Assembly (NCBI GenBank): GCA_047971485.1
Contig: JBKDZR010000060.1
Coordinates: 1 to 8,092 of the forward strand
Source: JBKDZR01 sp047971485
GTDB lineage: Bacteria; Pseudomonadota; Alphaproteobacteria; Rhodobacterales; Rhodobacteraceae
Length of the DNA: 8,092 nucleotides
Direction of reading: 5' to 3'
Part shown: piece after piece, positions 1 to 5,827 of the stretch
Layout of the letters: each line of letters opens with the position of its first letter
Position numbering within the stretch: the stretch's first letter is position 1
The notes under the pieces: model-generated
The model's database searches: none
Told to the model about the DNA's origin: nothing
What the model saw: only the letters and a program-made list of their open reading frames with translations
Made by a program: the position numbers and the translations under genes

Positions 1-140
1 TCCGAAAAGCATAGTTGCCAACGACAATCGTGCTCCGGTGGCCGTTGCCGCTTAATGCGGTAACCAAACCGAAATCTTAAGCCCAGTCGCCTAGCAGCGT
101 CTGGCGGGGTTCGCAGGTACCTGGCAACAGAAACCTGCAC
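1..140 (+). ncRNA. ssrA: tmRNA (ssrA), 3' part: tag reading frame and downstream hairpins, 5' part outside the window
   Basis: tmRNA frees stalled ribosomes and appends a degradation tag. Positions 17-55 read GCC AAC GAC AAT CGT GCT CCG GTG GCC GTT GCC GCT TAA, giving ANDNRAPVAVAA then stop. This is a classic tag: ANDN start, hydrophobic AVAA end, short frame. ATAGTT at 11-16 matches the conserved stretch just upstream of the resume codon in E. coli tmRNA (ATAGTC-GCA). After the stop come hairpins typical of a pseudoknot: CGCC 88-91 with GGCG 103-106, and GCAGGT 113-118 with ACCTGC 133-138. No T-arm or CCA end follows before sspB. That fits the circularly permuted alphaproteobacterial gene, in which the acceptor piece precedes the coding piece, so the acceptor piece and the 5' half of the coding piece should lie left of the window. 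The 3' end is uncertain, somewhere around 140-170. Confidence 0.9.
17..55 (+). other. tmRNA proteolysis-tag reading frame (ANDNRAPVAVAA, stop)
   Basis: This is the mRNA-like segment of tmRNA. It starts at the GCC resume codon and ends at TAA 53-55. With the uncoded alanine from the charged tmRNA, the tag added to stalled peptides would be AANDNRAPVAVAA. The N-terminal AANDN part is where SspB adaptors bind in studied bacteria, and the C-terminal small-residue end (VAA) is the ClpX recognition element. The frame has no start codon, as expected. The assignment comes directly from the translation; the roles are family knowledge. Confidence 0.9.
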
Positions 141-154
141 TTTCCCCAGCCCCT

Positions 155-170
155 GATCCGTTCACGGATC
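155..170 (+). other. Perfect 6-bp hairpin with TTCA loop downstream of tmRNA
   Basis: GATCCG (155-160), loop TTCA (161-164), CGGATC (165-170). No T-run follows, so it is not a canonical intrinsic terminator. It may be the last helix of the tmRNA precursor, a processing barrier or a weak terminator between ssrA and sspB. The remaining bases up to 260 hold only a second short GC stem (GGCCC 216-220 with GGGCC 228-232) and a poor promoter-like TTGGCA at 221-226. Confidence 0.4.
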
Positions 171-265
171 GCACCGTCCGGCCCACAGGCGAGAGATTTC
201 CGCCAGCGCGCAGAAGGCCCTTGGCATGGGCCCAACGCTTCCGATAGACCGAATACAGTCAAAAC

Positions 266-272
266 AAGGGTG
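266..272 (+). promoter_or_regulatory. Ribosome binding site of sspB
   Basis: AAGGGTG lies 7 bases before the ATG at 280 and supports that start codon. Confidence 0.6.
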
Positions 273-279
273 ATACTTT

Positions 280-762
280 ATGTCGAAGGGCATCGACTAC
301 GGAAATCTGATGCATGACGCCATGCGGCACCTGATTCAGCGGGTCCTGCAACAAGTGGCGGCAACCGGTTTGCCCGGGGCGCATCATTTCTTCATCACCT
401 TCGACACGATGCATCCGGATGTGGAAATCGCCGATTGGCTGTCGGATCGCTATCCCGAGGAAATGACCATCGTCATCCAGCATTGGTTCGACAATCTGGA
501 GGTGACCGATGACGGCTTCTTCATCACCCTGAATTTCGGCAACCAGCCCGAACCGCTGTTCGTGCCCTATGATGCAATCCGCACCTTTGTCGATCCGTCC
601 GTGGAATTTGGCCTGCGATTCGAAAGCCAGCATGCCGAAGGCGAAGACGAGGAAGAGGACGCGCAGGATCCTGCCCCGATGGCCGAAGATGTCGACAGCG
701 ATGCCGATGCCCCGCCGCATAAGGACGCTGAAATCGTCAGTCTGGACAGTTTCAGAAAATAG
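280..762 (+). CDS. sspB: SspB, specificity-enhancing adaptor for ClpXP (alphaproteobacterial type)
   Basis: The 160-aa product binds the N-terminal part of tmRNA tags and tethers the tagged protein to ClpX, so ClpP degrades it in the cytoplasm. The start has IDYGNLMHDAMRHLIQRVL (dimer-forming helix, about residues 5-23), followed by the family-typical GLPGAHHFFITFDT (30-43), YPEEMTIVIQHWFDNLEV (about 58-75) and FVDPSVEFGLRFE (about 101-113). This matches my memory of Caulobacter SspB closely. From about residue 115 to 150 the chain is acidic, Pro/Ala-rich and presumably disordered. It ends in AEIVSLDSFRK, the short C-terminal motif position that docks on the ClpX zinc-binding domain in this family. 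Its position right after ssrA on the same strand fits its role. It could be read from its own promoter or with ssrA; the sequence does not decide. Start chosen from the RBS and the conserved N-terminus. Confidence 0.95.
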   Translation: MSKGIDYGNLMHDAMRHLIQRVLQQVAATGLPGAHHFFITFDTMHPDVEIADWLSDRYPEEMTIVIQHWFDNLEVTDDGFFITLNFGNQPEPLFVPYDAIRTFVDPSVEFGLRFESQHAEGEDEEEDAQDPAPMAEDVDSDADAPPHKDAEIVSLDSFRK

Positions 763-827
763 GCCTGCCGGAACACGCCAGACACGCGGCATCATGGCGG
801 CTGAACGTCCGCCCTCAGGCCTGTCAT

Positions 828-851
828 GCGGGGATGATTGCCCTTCCCCGC
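828..851 (+). terminator. 7-bp GC hairpin between sspB and fumC, terminator-like without T-run
   Basis: GCGGGGA (828-834) pairs perfectly with TCCCCGC (845-851) across a 10-base loop. A smaller stem, GGCGG 796-800 with CCGCC 809-813, lies upstream. Neither is followed by thymines, so intrinsic termination of sspB is possible but not shown. The 3' arm lies within the spacer of the candidate fumC promoter. Confidence 0.35.
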
Positions 852-866
852 GCGCCTGCGTAAAAC
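838..866 (+). promoter_or_regulatory. Candidate sigma-70-type promoter of the fumC operon
   Basis: TTGCCC at 838-843 (4 of 6 to TTGACA) and TAAAAC at 861-866 (4 of 6 to TATAAT) are separated by exactly 17 bases. Transcription would start near 873, giving a leader of about 20 bases that contains the fumC RBS. This is a pattern match only. Confidence 0.4.
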
Positions 867-882
867 CCTCGCAACACGCTTC

Positions 883-888
883 GAGGAG
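883..888 (+). promoter_or_regulatory. Ribosome binding site that fixes the fumC start at 895
   Basis: GAGGAG sits 6 bases before ATG 895. The same frame stays open to an ATG at 838, but the 19 extra residues (basic, unlike FumC) have no good RBS, so 895 is preferred. Confidence 0.75.
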
Positions 889-894
889 ACGCAG

Positions 895-2289
895 ATGACC
901 GCCACCCGCACCGAGACCGACAGCTTCGGCCCGCTTGAGGTTCCCGCCGACAAATACTGGGGCGCCCAGACCCAGCGGTCGATCCTGAACTTTCCCATCG
1001 GCTGGGAAAAACAACCCGTGCCGATCATCCGCGCCCTGGGCGTGGTGAAAAAGGCCTGCGCCCAGGCCAACAAGGATCTTGGCACGCTGGACGGCAAACT
1101 GGCCGACGCGATCATCGCCGCCGCCGATGAGGTGATCGCCGGCAAATTCGACGACAATTTCCCGCTGGTTGTCTGGCAAACCGGATCCGGCACCCAATCG
1201 AACATGAACGCCAATGAGGTGATCTCGAACCGCGCCATCGAGATGTTGGGCGGCGAAAAGGGATCGAAAAAACCCGTTCACCCCAACGATCATTGCAACA
1301 TGGGGCAATCCTCGAACGACACCTTCCCCACCGCCATGCATGTGGCCATCGCCATGCAGGCCCGCGATGTCCTGCTGCCCGGCCTGCGCAAGCTGCACGC
1401 CGCACTGGCCGCCAAGTCCGCTGAATTCAAGGACATCATCAAGATCGGCCGCACCCACACCCAGGATGCCACACCCCTAACCCTTGGGCAGGAATTCTCG
1501 GGCTACGCCCATCAGGTTCAGAAAGGGATCGAACGGGTCGAGGCCGCCTTGGGCGACATCTACGAACTGGCCCAGGGCGGCACCGCCGTCGGCACCGGGC
1601 TGAACACGAAAAAGGGCTGGGCCGAGAAAGTCGCCGCCAACATGGCCGAAATCGCCGGCCTGCCCTTCGTCACCGCCCCCAACAAGTTCGAGGCCCTGGC
1701 CGCCCATGACGCCATGGTCATGTTCTCGGGCGCGCTGAAAACGGTGGCCGCCAGCCTGTTCAAGATCGCAAATGACATCCGGCTGCTGGGGTCCGGCCCG
1801 CGATCCGGTCTGGGTGAACTGATCCTGCCGGAAAATGAACCCGGGTCCTCGATCATGCCCGGCAAGGTCAACCCGACCCAGGCCGAGGCGCTGACAATGG
1901 TTTGCGCCCATGTCATGGGCAATGATGCCGCCGTGGGATTCGCCGGCAGCCAGGGCCATTTCGAGCTGAACGTCTACAACCCGATGATGAGCTACAACGT
2001 CCTGCAATCCATGCAGCTTCTGGGCGATTCGGCCTCGGCCTTCACCGACAACATGGTCGCCGGCATTCAGGCCAATGAGGCCCGCATCGACAAGCTGATG
2101 AAGGAATCGCTGATGCTGGTCACGGCGCTGGCCCCGACCATCGGCTATGACAACGCCACCAAGGTGGCCAAGACCGCCCACAAGAACGGCACCACCCTCA
2201 AGGAAGAGGCGATCGCCCTGGGCTTTGTCGATGAGGCAACCTTCGACAAGGTTGTCCGCCCCGAAGATATGATCGGCCCGAAAGGCTGA
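895..2289 (+). CDS. fumC: Class II fumarate hydratase
   Basis: This 464-aa enzyme (E. coli FumC is 467) reversibly hydrates fumarate to L-malate in the TCA cycle. It is a cytoplasmic homotetramer of the fumarase/aspartase superfamily and needs no iron-sulfur cluster. Visible landmarks in order are: the early stretch SFGPLEVPADKYWGAQTQRS; TGSGTQSNMNANEVISNRA (substrate-binding region); HPNDHCNMGQSSNDTFPTAMH; GRTHTQDATPLTLGQEFSGY with His188; and the superfamily signature GSSIMPGKVNP starting at 317 with Ser318. With the ATG 895 start, His188 and Ser318 fall on exactly the E. coli FumC numbers of the catalytic His and Ser, which also supports that start. The protein looks intact. It heads an apparent five-gene operon: the next gene starts 3 bases after its stop. 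Confidence 0.97.
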   Translation: MTATRTETDSFGPLEVPADKYWGAQTQRSILNFPIGWEKQPVPIIRALGVVKKACAQANKDLGTLDGKLADAIIAAADEVIAGKFDDNFPLVVWQTGSGTQSNMNANEVISNRAIEMLGGEKGSKKPVHPNDHCNMGQSSNDTFPTAMHVAIAMQARDVLLPGLRKLHAALAAKSAEFKDIIKIGRTHTQDATPLTLGQEFSGYAHQVQKGIERVEAALGDIYELAQGGTAVGTGLNTKKGWAEKVAANMAEIAGLPFVTAPNKFEALAAHDAMVMFSGALKTVAASLFKIANDIRLLGSGPRSGLGELILPENEPGSSIMPGKVNPTQAEALTMVCAHVMGNDAAVGFAGSQGHFELNVYNPMMSYNVLQSMQLLGDSASAFTDNMVAGIQANEARIDKLMKESLMLVTALAPTIGYDNATKVAKTAHKNGTTLKEEAIALGFVDEATFDKVVRPEDMIGPKG

Positions 2290-2292
2290 CAC

Positions 2293-2481
2293 TTGGCCGA
2301 GGCGCCCATCAACCTCAACCGCGCCCGCAAGGAACGGGCGCGGGATGCGCGGCGCAAACAGGCCGAGGCCAATGCCGTGCGTTTCGGACGCAGCAAGGCC
2401 GAGAAGGCCCGCGATACCGCCGAGGCCACGCGCCAGGCCGATCATCTCGACGCCCACCGCCGCGATGAGGATCCGGCATGA
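2293..2481 (+). CDS. Small, highly charged DUF4169-type protein
   Basis: This 62-aa protein of unknown function is rich in Arg, Lys, Ala, Glu and Asp: MAEAPINLNRARKERARDAR, then QAEANAVRFGRSKAEKARDTAEATRQADHLDAH. It has no cysteine and no membrane segment, and would form one long charged helix. The NLNRARKER...A..N...FGR(S/T)KAEK pattern and its place directly behind fumC match what I recall of DUF4169 proteins in Rhodobacterales. The start is TTG, 3 bases after the fumC stop; the only upstream purine stretch (GAAAGG) lies within the fumC end, so translation is probably coupled. Its stop overlaps the next ATG as ATGA. The function is unknown. Nucleic acid binding is conceivable from the charge, but nothing in the sequence proves it. 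Confidence 0.8.
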   Translation: MAEAPINLNRARKERARDARRKQAEANAVRFGRSKAEKARDTAEATRQADHLDAHRRDEDPA

Positions 2482-2726
2482 GCGATACCCGCCCGCGCAA
2501 ACGCTCGCTCAACCTGCGCGGCCATCAGACCAGCGTTTCGCTGGAGGATGATTTCTGGAACGCTTTTCGTGATATCGCCGTAGCCCAAGGCCTTCCGATC
2601 AATGAGTTAGCCGCCAGAATTGATGCTGAGCGCGCCCTCGATACGGGCCTGGCCACCGCGATCCGCCTGTTTGTCCTGCGCCACTTCAAGGAAGCCGCCC
2701 ATAAGGCGGTGGCCCCCGACGAATGA
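2478..2726 (+). CDS. Ribbon-helix-helix domain protein (putative DNA-binding)
   Basis: This 82-aa protein belongs by pattern to the RHH_4-type small ribbon-helix-helix proteins. A basic start (RPRKRSLNLRGHQ) precedes the strand TSVSLEDDFWNAF (18-30), helix RDIAVAQGLPINELAARIDAER and helix TGLATAIRLFVLRHFKEAA. In this fold a dimer inserts the N-terminal strand pair into the DNA major groove. Targets are unknown; autoregulation of this operon would be a guess. GAGGA at 2467-2471 is a good RBS 6 bases before the ATG. It overlaps both neighbours by 4 bases (ATGA), so it is co-translated with the DUF4169-type gene and the first glycosyltransferase-like gene. Confidence 0.85.
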   Translation: MSDTRPRKRSLNLRGHQTSVSLEDDFWNAFRDIAVAQGLPINELAARIDAERALDTGLATAIRLFVLRHFKEAAHKAVAPDE

Positions 2727-3835
2727 CCTGTCCCGACACCCGCGTCCTGACCCTGCCCGGCCTGCGCCTGCCGGCCGACGGCCCCCTGCTGCGCCAGCAT
2801 GTCCGCGATGAAGCCGAGCGCGATGAGGATTACCGCCAGCGCTATGACCGCACGACGCTGCTCTATGATGCGGTCCGTCTGGCCAACGGCCGGGTGCTGA
2901 TGACAGCTCCACGGCTACTGAACCTGTGGCCCGCCCTGCGCGACGGCATCCGGATCGACGGCCTGCGCCCGCGCCTGCGCCGGCGCGTCTTCGGCAAGTT
3001 CGAATTCATCAGCACCCGCGCGCCCGGCGACACCCTGACCTTTCAGACCGACAGCCTGAACCTGACCTTGCCGATCCGCCCCGCCGAGCGCGCAGCCTTC
3101 GCCGGGCAGCGCTGTGTTGTGACCATGAACCGCGACAACGATCTGCATTGGATCCGCGACTGGGCACAGCACTATGCCAGCCGGCACGGGCTGGAAGGCG
3201 TGCTGATCTATGATAACGGATCCACGGCCTATACGCCCCAGGCACTGGCCGACATCCTGGCCGGCGTGCCGGGCCTGCGTACCATCCGCATCGTTGTGGT
3301 CGATTTCCCCTATGGCACGGTCAGTTCTGGCGAGGGTGCCCAGATCCGCCCGAAATTCCTGCAACCGGCAATGATGAACCTGGCTCGCGCCGATTTCCTG
3401 GCCGGTGCCCGCGCCGTGCTGAACATCGACATCGACGAGATCATCCCCGCAGGTCCGCAAACCGTGTTCGACGCCACCCTGGCCACCCGGCTTGGCGTTC
3501 TGCGCATCCCCGGCCGCTGGATCTATCCTGCACCCGATGCCCCCATGCCCTGCCGGCACGCCGATCACCTTTACACGCCTGAGCAACGGATCAAGTGCAA
3601 CTACAAATGGTGTGCCCGGCCCGGCGGGCTGCTGGATGCGATCCATGGCTGGAATGTGCACCGGATCGGTGGCCAGGCCTTCAAGATGTTGCCGCCTGCC
3701 GAAACATTTCGCTTTTTCCACTGCCGGGGCGTGTCCACCGGCTGGAAATCCGAAGACCGCCGCTATGCCTTGCCCGAAAACCTGCGGCACACGCCCGAGC
3801 TTGCCCAGATCCTGCCGGAGGCCACCCAGCCATGA
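2723..3835 (+). CDS. Putative glycosyltransferase, GT2/GT92-like fold, first of a tandem pair
   Basis: This 370-aa cytoplasmic protein has no signal peptide or membrane segment. Residues 1 to about 130 form a conserved N-terminal region without a family I can name (PLLRQHVR, YDRTTLLYDAV, APRLLNLWPALRDGIRI, RPRLRRR). A glycosyltransferase-A-like core follows: VVTMNRDNDLHWIRDWAQHYASRHG, then YDNGST with Asp164, then NIDIDE at 235-239, a DxD-like metal/nucleotide-sugar motif (Asp236, Asp238). This order, with N..N..WIRDW followed by DNGST, resembles the Glyco_tranf_2_4 and GT92/DUF23 families. The C-terminal third has KCNYKWCARPGG, VHRIGG and FHCRGVSTGWK, with conserved Cys and His. Donor and acceptor sugars are not predictable. 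Translation is coupled by ATGA to the RHH gene; the RBS is weak. The next gene is its paralog. Confidence 0.8.
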   Translation: MTCPDTRVLTLPGLRLPADGPLLRQHVRDEAERDEDYRQRYDRTTLLYDAVRLANGRVLMTAPRLLNLWPALRDGIRIDGLRPRLRRRVFGKFEFISTRAPGDTLTFQTDSLNLTLPIRPAERAAFAGQRCVVTMNRDNDLHWIRDWAQHYASRHGLEGVLIYDNGSTAYTPQALADILAGVPGLRTIRIVVVDFPYGTVSSGEGAQIRPKFLQPAMMNLARADFLAGARAVLNIDIDEIIPAGPQTVFDATLATRLGVLRIPGRWIYPAPDAPMPCRHADHLYTPEQRIKCNYKWCARPGGLLDAIHGWNVHRIGGQAFKMLPPAETFRFFHCRGVSTGWKSEDRRYALPENLRHTPELAQILPEATQP

Positions 3836-4950
3836 CGACAAATGTTCAGGTAATCCCGCTGGCCGGACTGGTGCTGGACCCGGACGGGCCGCTGCTGCGC
3901 GATCATGTGCGCAAGCCCCATCGCCACACCCCCCATTATCTGGAACGCTATGACAGGACGACCCTGTTCTACGATTGCGTCCACCTGTCCGAACGCGGCA
4001 GCTACCTGTTCACCGCGCCCCGGTTCCTCAACCTCTGGGACCCGTTTCGCGACGGGCTGCGCATCGGCGGCACCCGGCCCAAGCGGATACGGCGACGCAA
4101 ATGGCTGCGCTGCGAACAGATAGAGGTCTTTGCCCCGGAAGGCGAAGTGAGCGTCGAGATCGGCGGCACCCGCCATGTCATCGCCGCACGCCAGGGCCTG
4201 GCCCCCGGCTTTGCCGGAACCAATGCGCTGGTCAGCATGAACAAGAACAATGCCCTGCCCTGGATCCGGGATTGGGCCAGCTATTACGCCCGCGCCCACG
4301 GCGCCAATGCGGCGGTGCTTTTCGACAACGGATCCACCGATTACACCGTCCAGGACTTGGCCGACACCTTGACCGAAGTGCCGGGGATCGACCGCGCGGT
4401 GGTGTTTTCCGCGCCTTATCCCTATGGACCAACTGATCGTTCCAACAAGCTGGAAATCAGCCCCCGCTTCTTCCAGACCAGCATGTTGAACATTGCCCGC
4501 CGCGATCCGCTGGCCCGGGCCCGGGCAGTGCTGAATGTCGATATCGATGAAATCGCCCGCAGCCACACCGGCGCCAGAATCTTCGATCTGGCCGTGCAGC
4601 ACCGGCTGGGCATGGCCACGATCCAGGGCAGTTGGGTCTACCCCGCCCCGGGCACCGACGGCGCGGCCGATCACGCCGACCACATCTGGCGCCGGGTGCC
4701 GGACCGCAAATGCAACCGCAAATGGTGCCTGCGCCCGGGCGGCGTGATGGACCGGTTCGGCTGGGCCGTGCATCAGATCGGTGGCATCCTGCAGAACCTG
4801 TTCACCGATCAGGATGAGGTCGGGCTGCTGCATTGCCACGCCACATCAACCGGCTGGAAGGCCAAGCGCCTCAACCTGCCCACCCCCCTGGACCGTGACC
4901 CCGATCTGGCTGATTTCATGGCCAAGGCCTTTCCCCGGGACGTATCCTAG
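3832..4950 (+). CDS. Putative glycosyltransferase, GT2/GT92-like fold, second of a tandem pair
   Basis: This 372-aa paralog of the preceding protein aligns end to end with it at an offset of about one residue. Shared landmarks: DGPLLRDHVRK, YDRTTLFYDCVHL, APRFLNLWDPFRDGLRIGG, VSMNKNNALPWIRDWASYYARAHG, FDNGST (Asp165), NVDIDE (Asp237, Asp239), WVYPAPG, HADH, RKCNRKWCLRPGG, VHQIGG and LHCHATSTGWK. The metal-binding-type DxD is kept in both copies, so neither looks dead. No signal peptide or membrane helix is visible. The frame is open back to 3595, inside the previous gene, but ATG 3832 is chosen because it forms an ATGA overlap with the previous stop, has GGAGG at 3817-3821 and matches the paralog's N-terminus. 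Role inferred only: sugar transfer onto a surface polysaccharide, lipid or protein. Confidence 0.8.
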   Translation: MTTNVQVIPLAGLVLDPDGPLLRDHVRKPHRHTPHYLERYDRTTLFYDCVHLSERGSYLFTAPRFLNLWDPFRDGLRIGGTRPKRIRRRKWLRCEQIEVFAPEGEVSVEIGGTRHVIAARQGLAPGFAGTNALVSMNKNNALPWIRDWASYYARAHGANAAVLFDNGSTDYTVQDLADTLTEVPGIDRAVVFSAPYPYGPTDRSNKLEISPRFFQTSMLNIARRDPLARARAVLNVDIDEIARSHTGARIFDLAVQHRLGMATIQGSWVYPAPGTDGAADHADHIWRRVPDRKCNRKWCLRPGGVMDRFGWAVHQIGGILQNLFTDQDEVGLLHCHATSTGWKAKRLNLPTPLDRDPDLADFMAKAFPRDVS

Positions 4951-4988
4951 AGCGTGTCGTGTGACGACGACTGAACGCGACACGCTCT
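4949..4988 (+). repeat. Perfect 11-bp inverted repeat overlapping the stop codon; REP-like palindrome or terminator
   Basis: AGAGCGTGTCG (4949-4959) and CGACACGCTCT (4978-4988) are exact reverse complements around an 18-base loop. The left arm begins in the TAG stop of the second glycosyltransferase gene. No T-run follows. The sequence resembles extragenic palindromes with GCGACACGCTCT arms that I recall from alphaproteobacterial genomes, so it may be a dispersed repeat that also ends or stabilises the operon mRNA. A second tiny hairpin, TTGGT 5004-5008 with ACCAA 5014-5018, follows. The rest up to 5088 shows nothing recognisable. Confidence 0.6.
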
Positions 4989-5088
4989 GACACCCATAAA
5001 GGATTGGTCGTTTACCAAAGGCCCTCCGCGAACGACACGACCGTTGCCCCGATCACGCCAGCCACGCCAGTGCCGGAGGGGCCCACAC

Positions 5089-5739
5089 TCAGCCTGCGGA
5101 TCGCTTTCCAAGTGCCTCCAACCCGCCGAGGGCGAAGTGAAACAGGTGATCTGCGATTTCATCCATTGAAGATTCCTGAAGCCGAAGGGCAATCGGGGTG
5201 CTGCCTCGTGCGGCCAGTGAAATCGCAACACAGGGGATCATCACGCTGATCAGCCCGGGCAGCAGATGCGGATCGTCTTGCGGAATACCGGACAGATCAC
5301 TGAGAACCGGCAGCGCGATCTGGATTTTCGGGAGGATCTCATCCTCCTGCAGGGCCTGAAAATGCGACGAGGGCGACAGCAATTCCCGCCCCAGAACGAT
5401 CATCGGCCAGTGCGATTGCCCGCCACCGCCCAAGAGAAACCCGATCAGTGCGCGCAACTTGTCCTGGGCGGGGCCGTCGCCGTTGAAGATCCGTTCAAGG
5501 TCTTCCCGATCGGCCAACTGGCGGTGGGCCTCGGCCAGAACCGCCTGATACAGGCCCGAGCGCGTGCCGAAATGATAGTTGATCGACGCCAGATCCACCT
5601 CGGCCGCCGCCGCGATTTCCTTGCTGCTCGTCTCCGCGAAACCGGCCGCCGCAAATCGTTCTCCGGCCACGTCGAGAATCCGGCGGCGGGTAATCGCCCC
5701 GTCCGAGCGGGTCTCGCGTCCGGTTTCCACCTGTTTCAT
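5089..5739 (-). CDS. cecR: TetR/AcrR-family regulator, CecR-like
   Basis: This 216-aa repressor-type protein has an N-terminal TetR DNA-binding domain at about residues 16-64: TRRRILDVAGERFAAAGFAETSSKEIAAAAEVDLASINYHFGTRSGLY, with the recognition helix ending in SINYHFG (52-58). The C-terminal half contains GRELLSPSSHFQALQEDEILPKI, which lines up with the SREQLSP..AYHLVHEQVISP stretch I recall from E. coli CecR (YbiH; DUF1956-type ligand domain). E. coli CecR controls genes for the YbhG/YbhFSR exporter and responds to antibiotics such as cefoperazone and chloramphenicol. Here the gene diverges from the ybhG-like gene, a common layout for a local repressor. AAGGCGGG directly upstream of the ATG serves as RBS. 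The ligand is not predictable. Confidence 0.85.
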   Translation of the reverse strand: MKQVETGRETRSDGAITRRRILDVAGERFAAAGFAETSSKEIAAAAEVDLASINYHFGTRSGLYQAVLAEAHRQLADREDLERIFNGDGPAQDKLRALIGFLLGGGGQSHWPMIVLGRELLSPSSHFQALQEDEILPKIQIALPVLSDLSGIPQDDPHLLPGLISVMIPCVAISLAARGSTPIALRLQESSMDEIADHLFHFALGGLEALGKRSAG

Positions 5740-5792
5740 CCCGCCTTTTCCGAGCTGTGCGATTACCTGTCGACTTTAACACCCTCATAGAT

Positions 5793-5805
5793 TAAATTCA
5801 ATTTA
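5793..5805. promoter_or_regulatory. Perfect 13-bp palindrome, candidate operator of the TetR-type regulator
   Basis: TAAATT-C-AATTTA (6-1-6, exact) lies in the 88-bp gap between the divergent regulator and hlyD-type genes, in an AT-rich patch that stands out from its GC-rich surroundings. TetR dimers bind such palindromes, so repression of both genes from one site is the natural reading. On the minus strand TTGAAT, overlapping the palindrome, is followed after 17 bases by TAAAGT, a possible regulator promoter. A plus-strand promoter is less clear (TTTAAC at 5775-5780). Confidence 0.55.
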
Positions 5806-5815
5806 GTTTTAGACT

Positions 5816-5820
5816 GGGGA
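5816..5820 (+). promoter_or_regulatory. Ribosome binding site of the HlyD-type adaptor gene
   Basis: GGGGA is 7 bases before the ATG at 5828. Confidence 0.5.
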
Positions 5821-5827
5821 TTCCACC

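Noticed and set aside
216..249. Promoter TTGGCA-N17-ATAGAC and GC stem in front of sspB
   Set aside because: The -10 match is poor and the stem of GGCCC/GGGCC is only 5 bp with no T-run. Too weak to list as features.
77..262. 61-codon minus-strand frame over the tmRNA 3' end and the gap before sspB
   Set aside because: It overlaps tmRNA secondary-structure elements and has no recognisable domain.
838..894. 19-residue N-terminal extension of fumarase
   Set aside because: GAGGAG sits before ATG 895, and catalytic residues fall on the E. coli FumC numbers only with the later start.
259..1458. 399-codon open frame on the minus strand opposite sspB and fumC
   Set aside because: It lies fully opposite two well-recognised genes. 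Its Gly/His/Val/Asp-rich translation is typical of a high-GC antisense shadow and matches no family I know.
1477..2457. 326-codon minus-strand frame opposite fumC
   Set aside because: Antisense shadow of conserved fumC codons; no recognisable domains.
3595..3831. 79-codon N-terminal extension of the second glycosyltransferase
   Set aside because: It lies inside the previous gene in another frame. The ATGA overlap, the RBS at 3817-3821 and alignment with the paralog all favour ATG 3832.
2915..4839. Long minus-strand frames opposite the two glycosyltransferase genes (308 and 358 codons)
   Set aside because: They mirror each other because the plus-strand genes are paralogs, and they show low-complexity Gly/Ala/Gln-rich composition. 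They are shadows, not genes.
4951..5088. Possible gene remnant between the glycosyltransferase and the TetR-type gene
   Set aside because: Open frames here are shadows running into the regulator gene. No protein similarity was recognised, only the inverted repeat.
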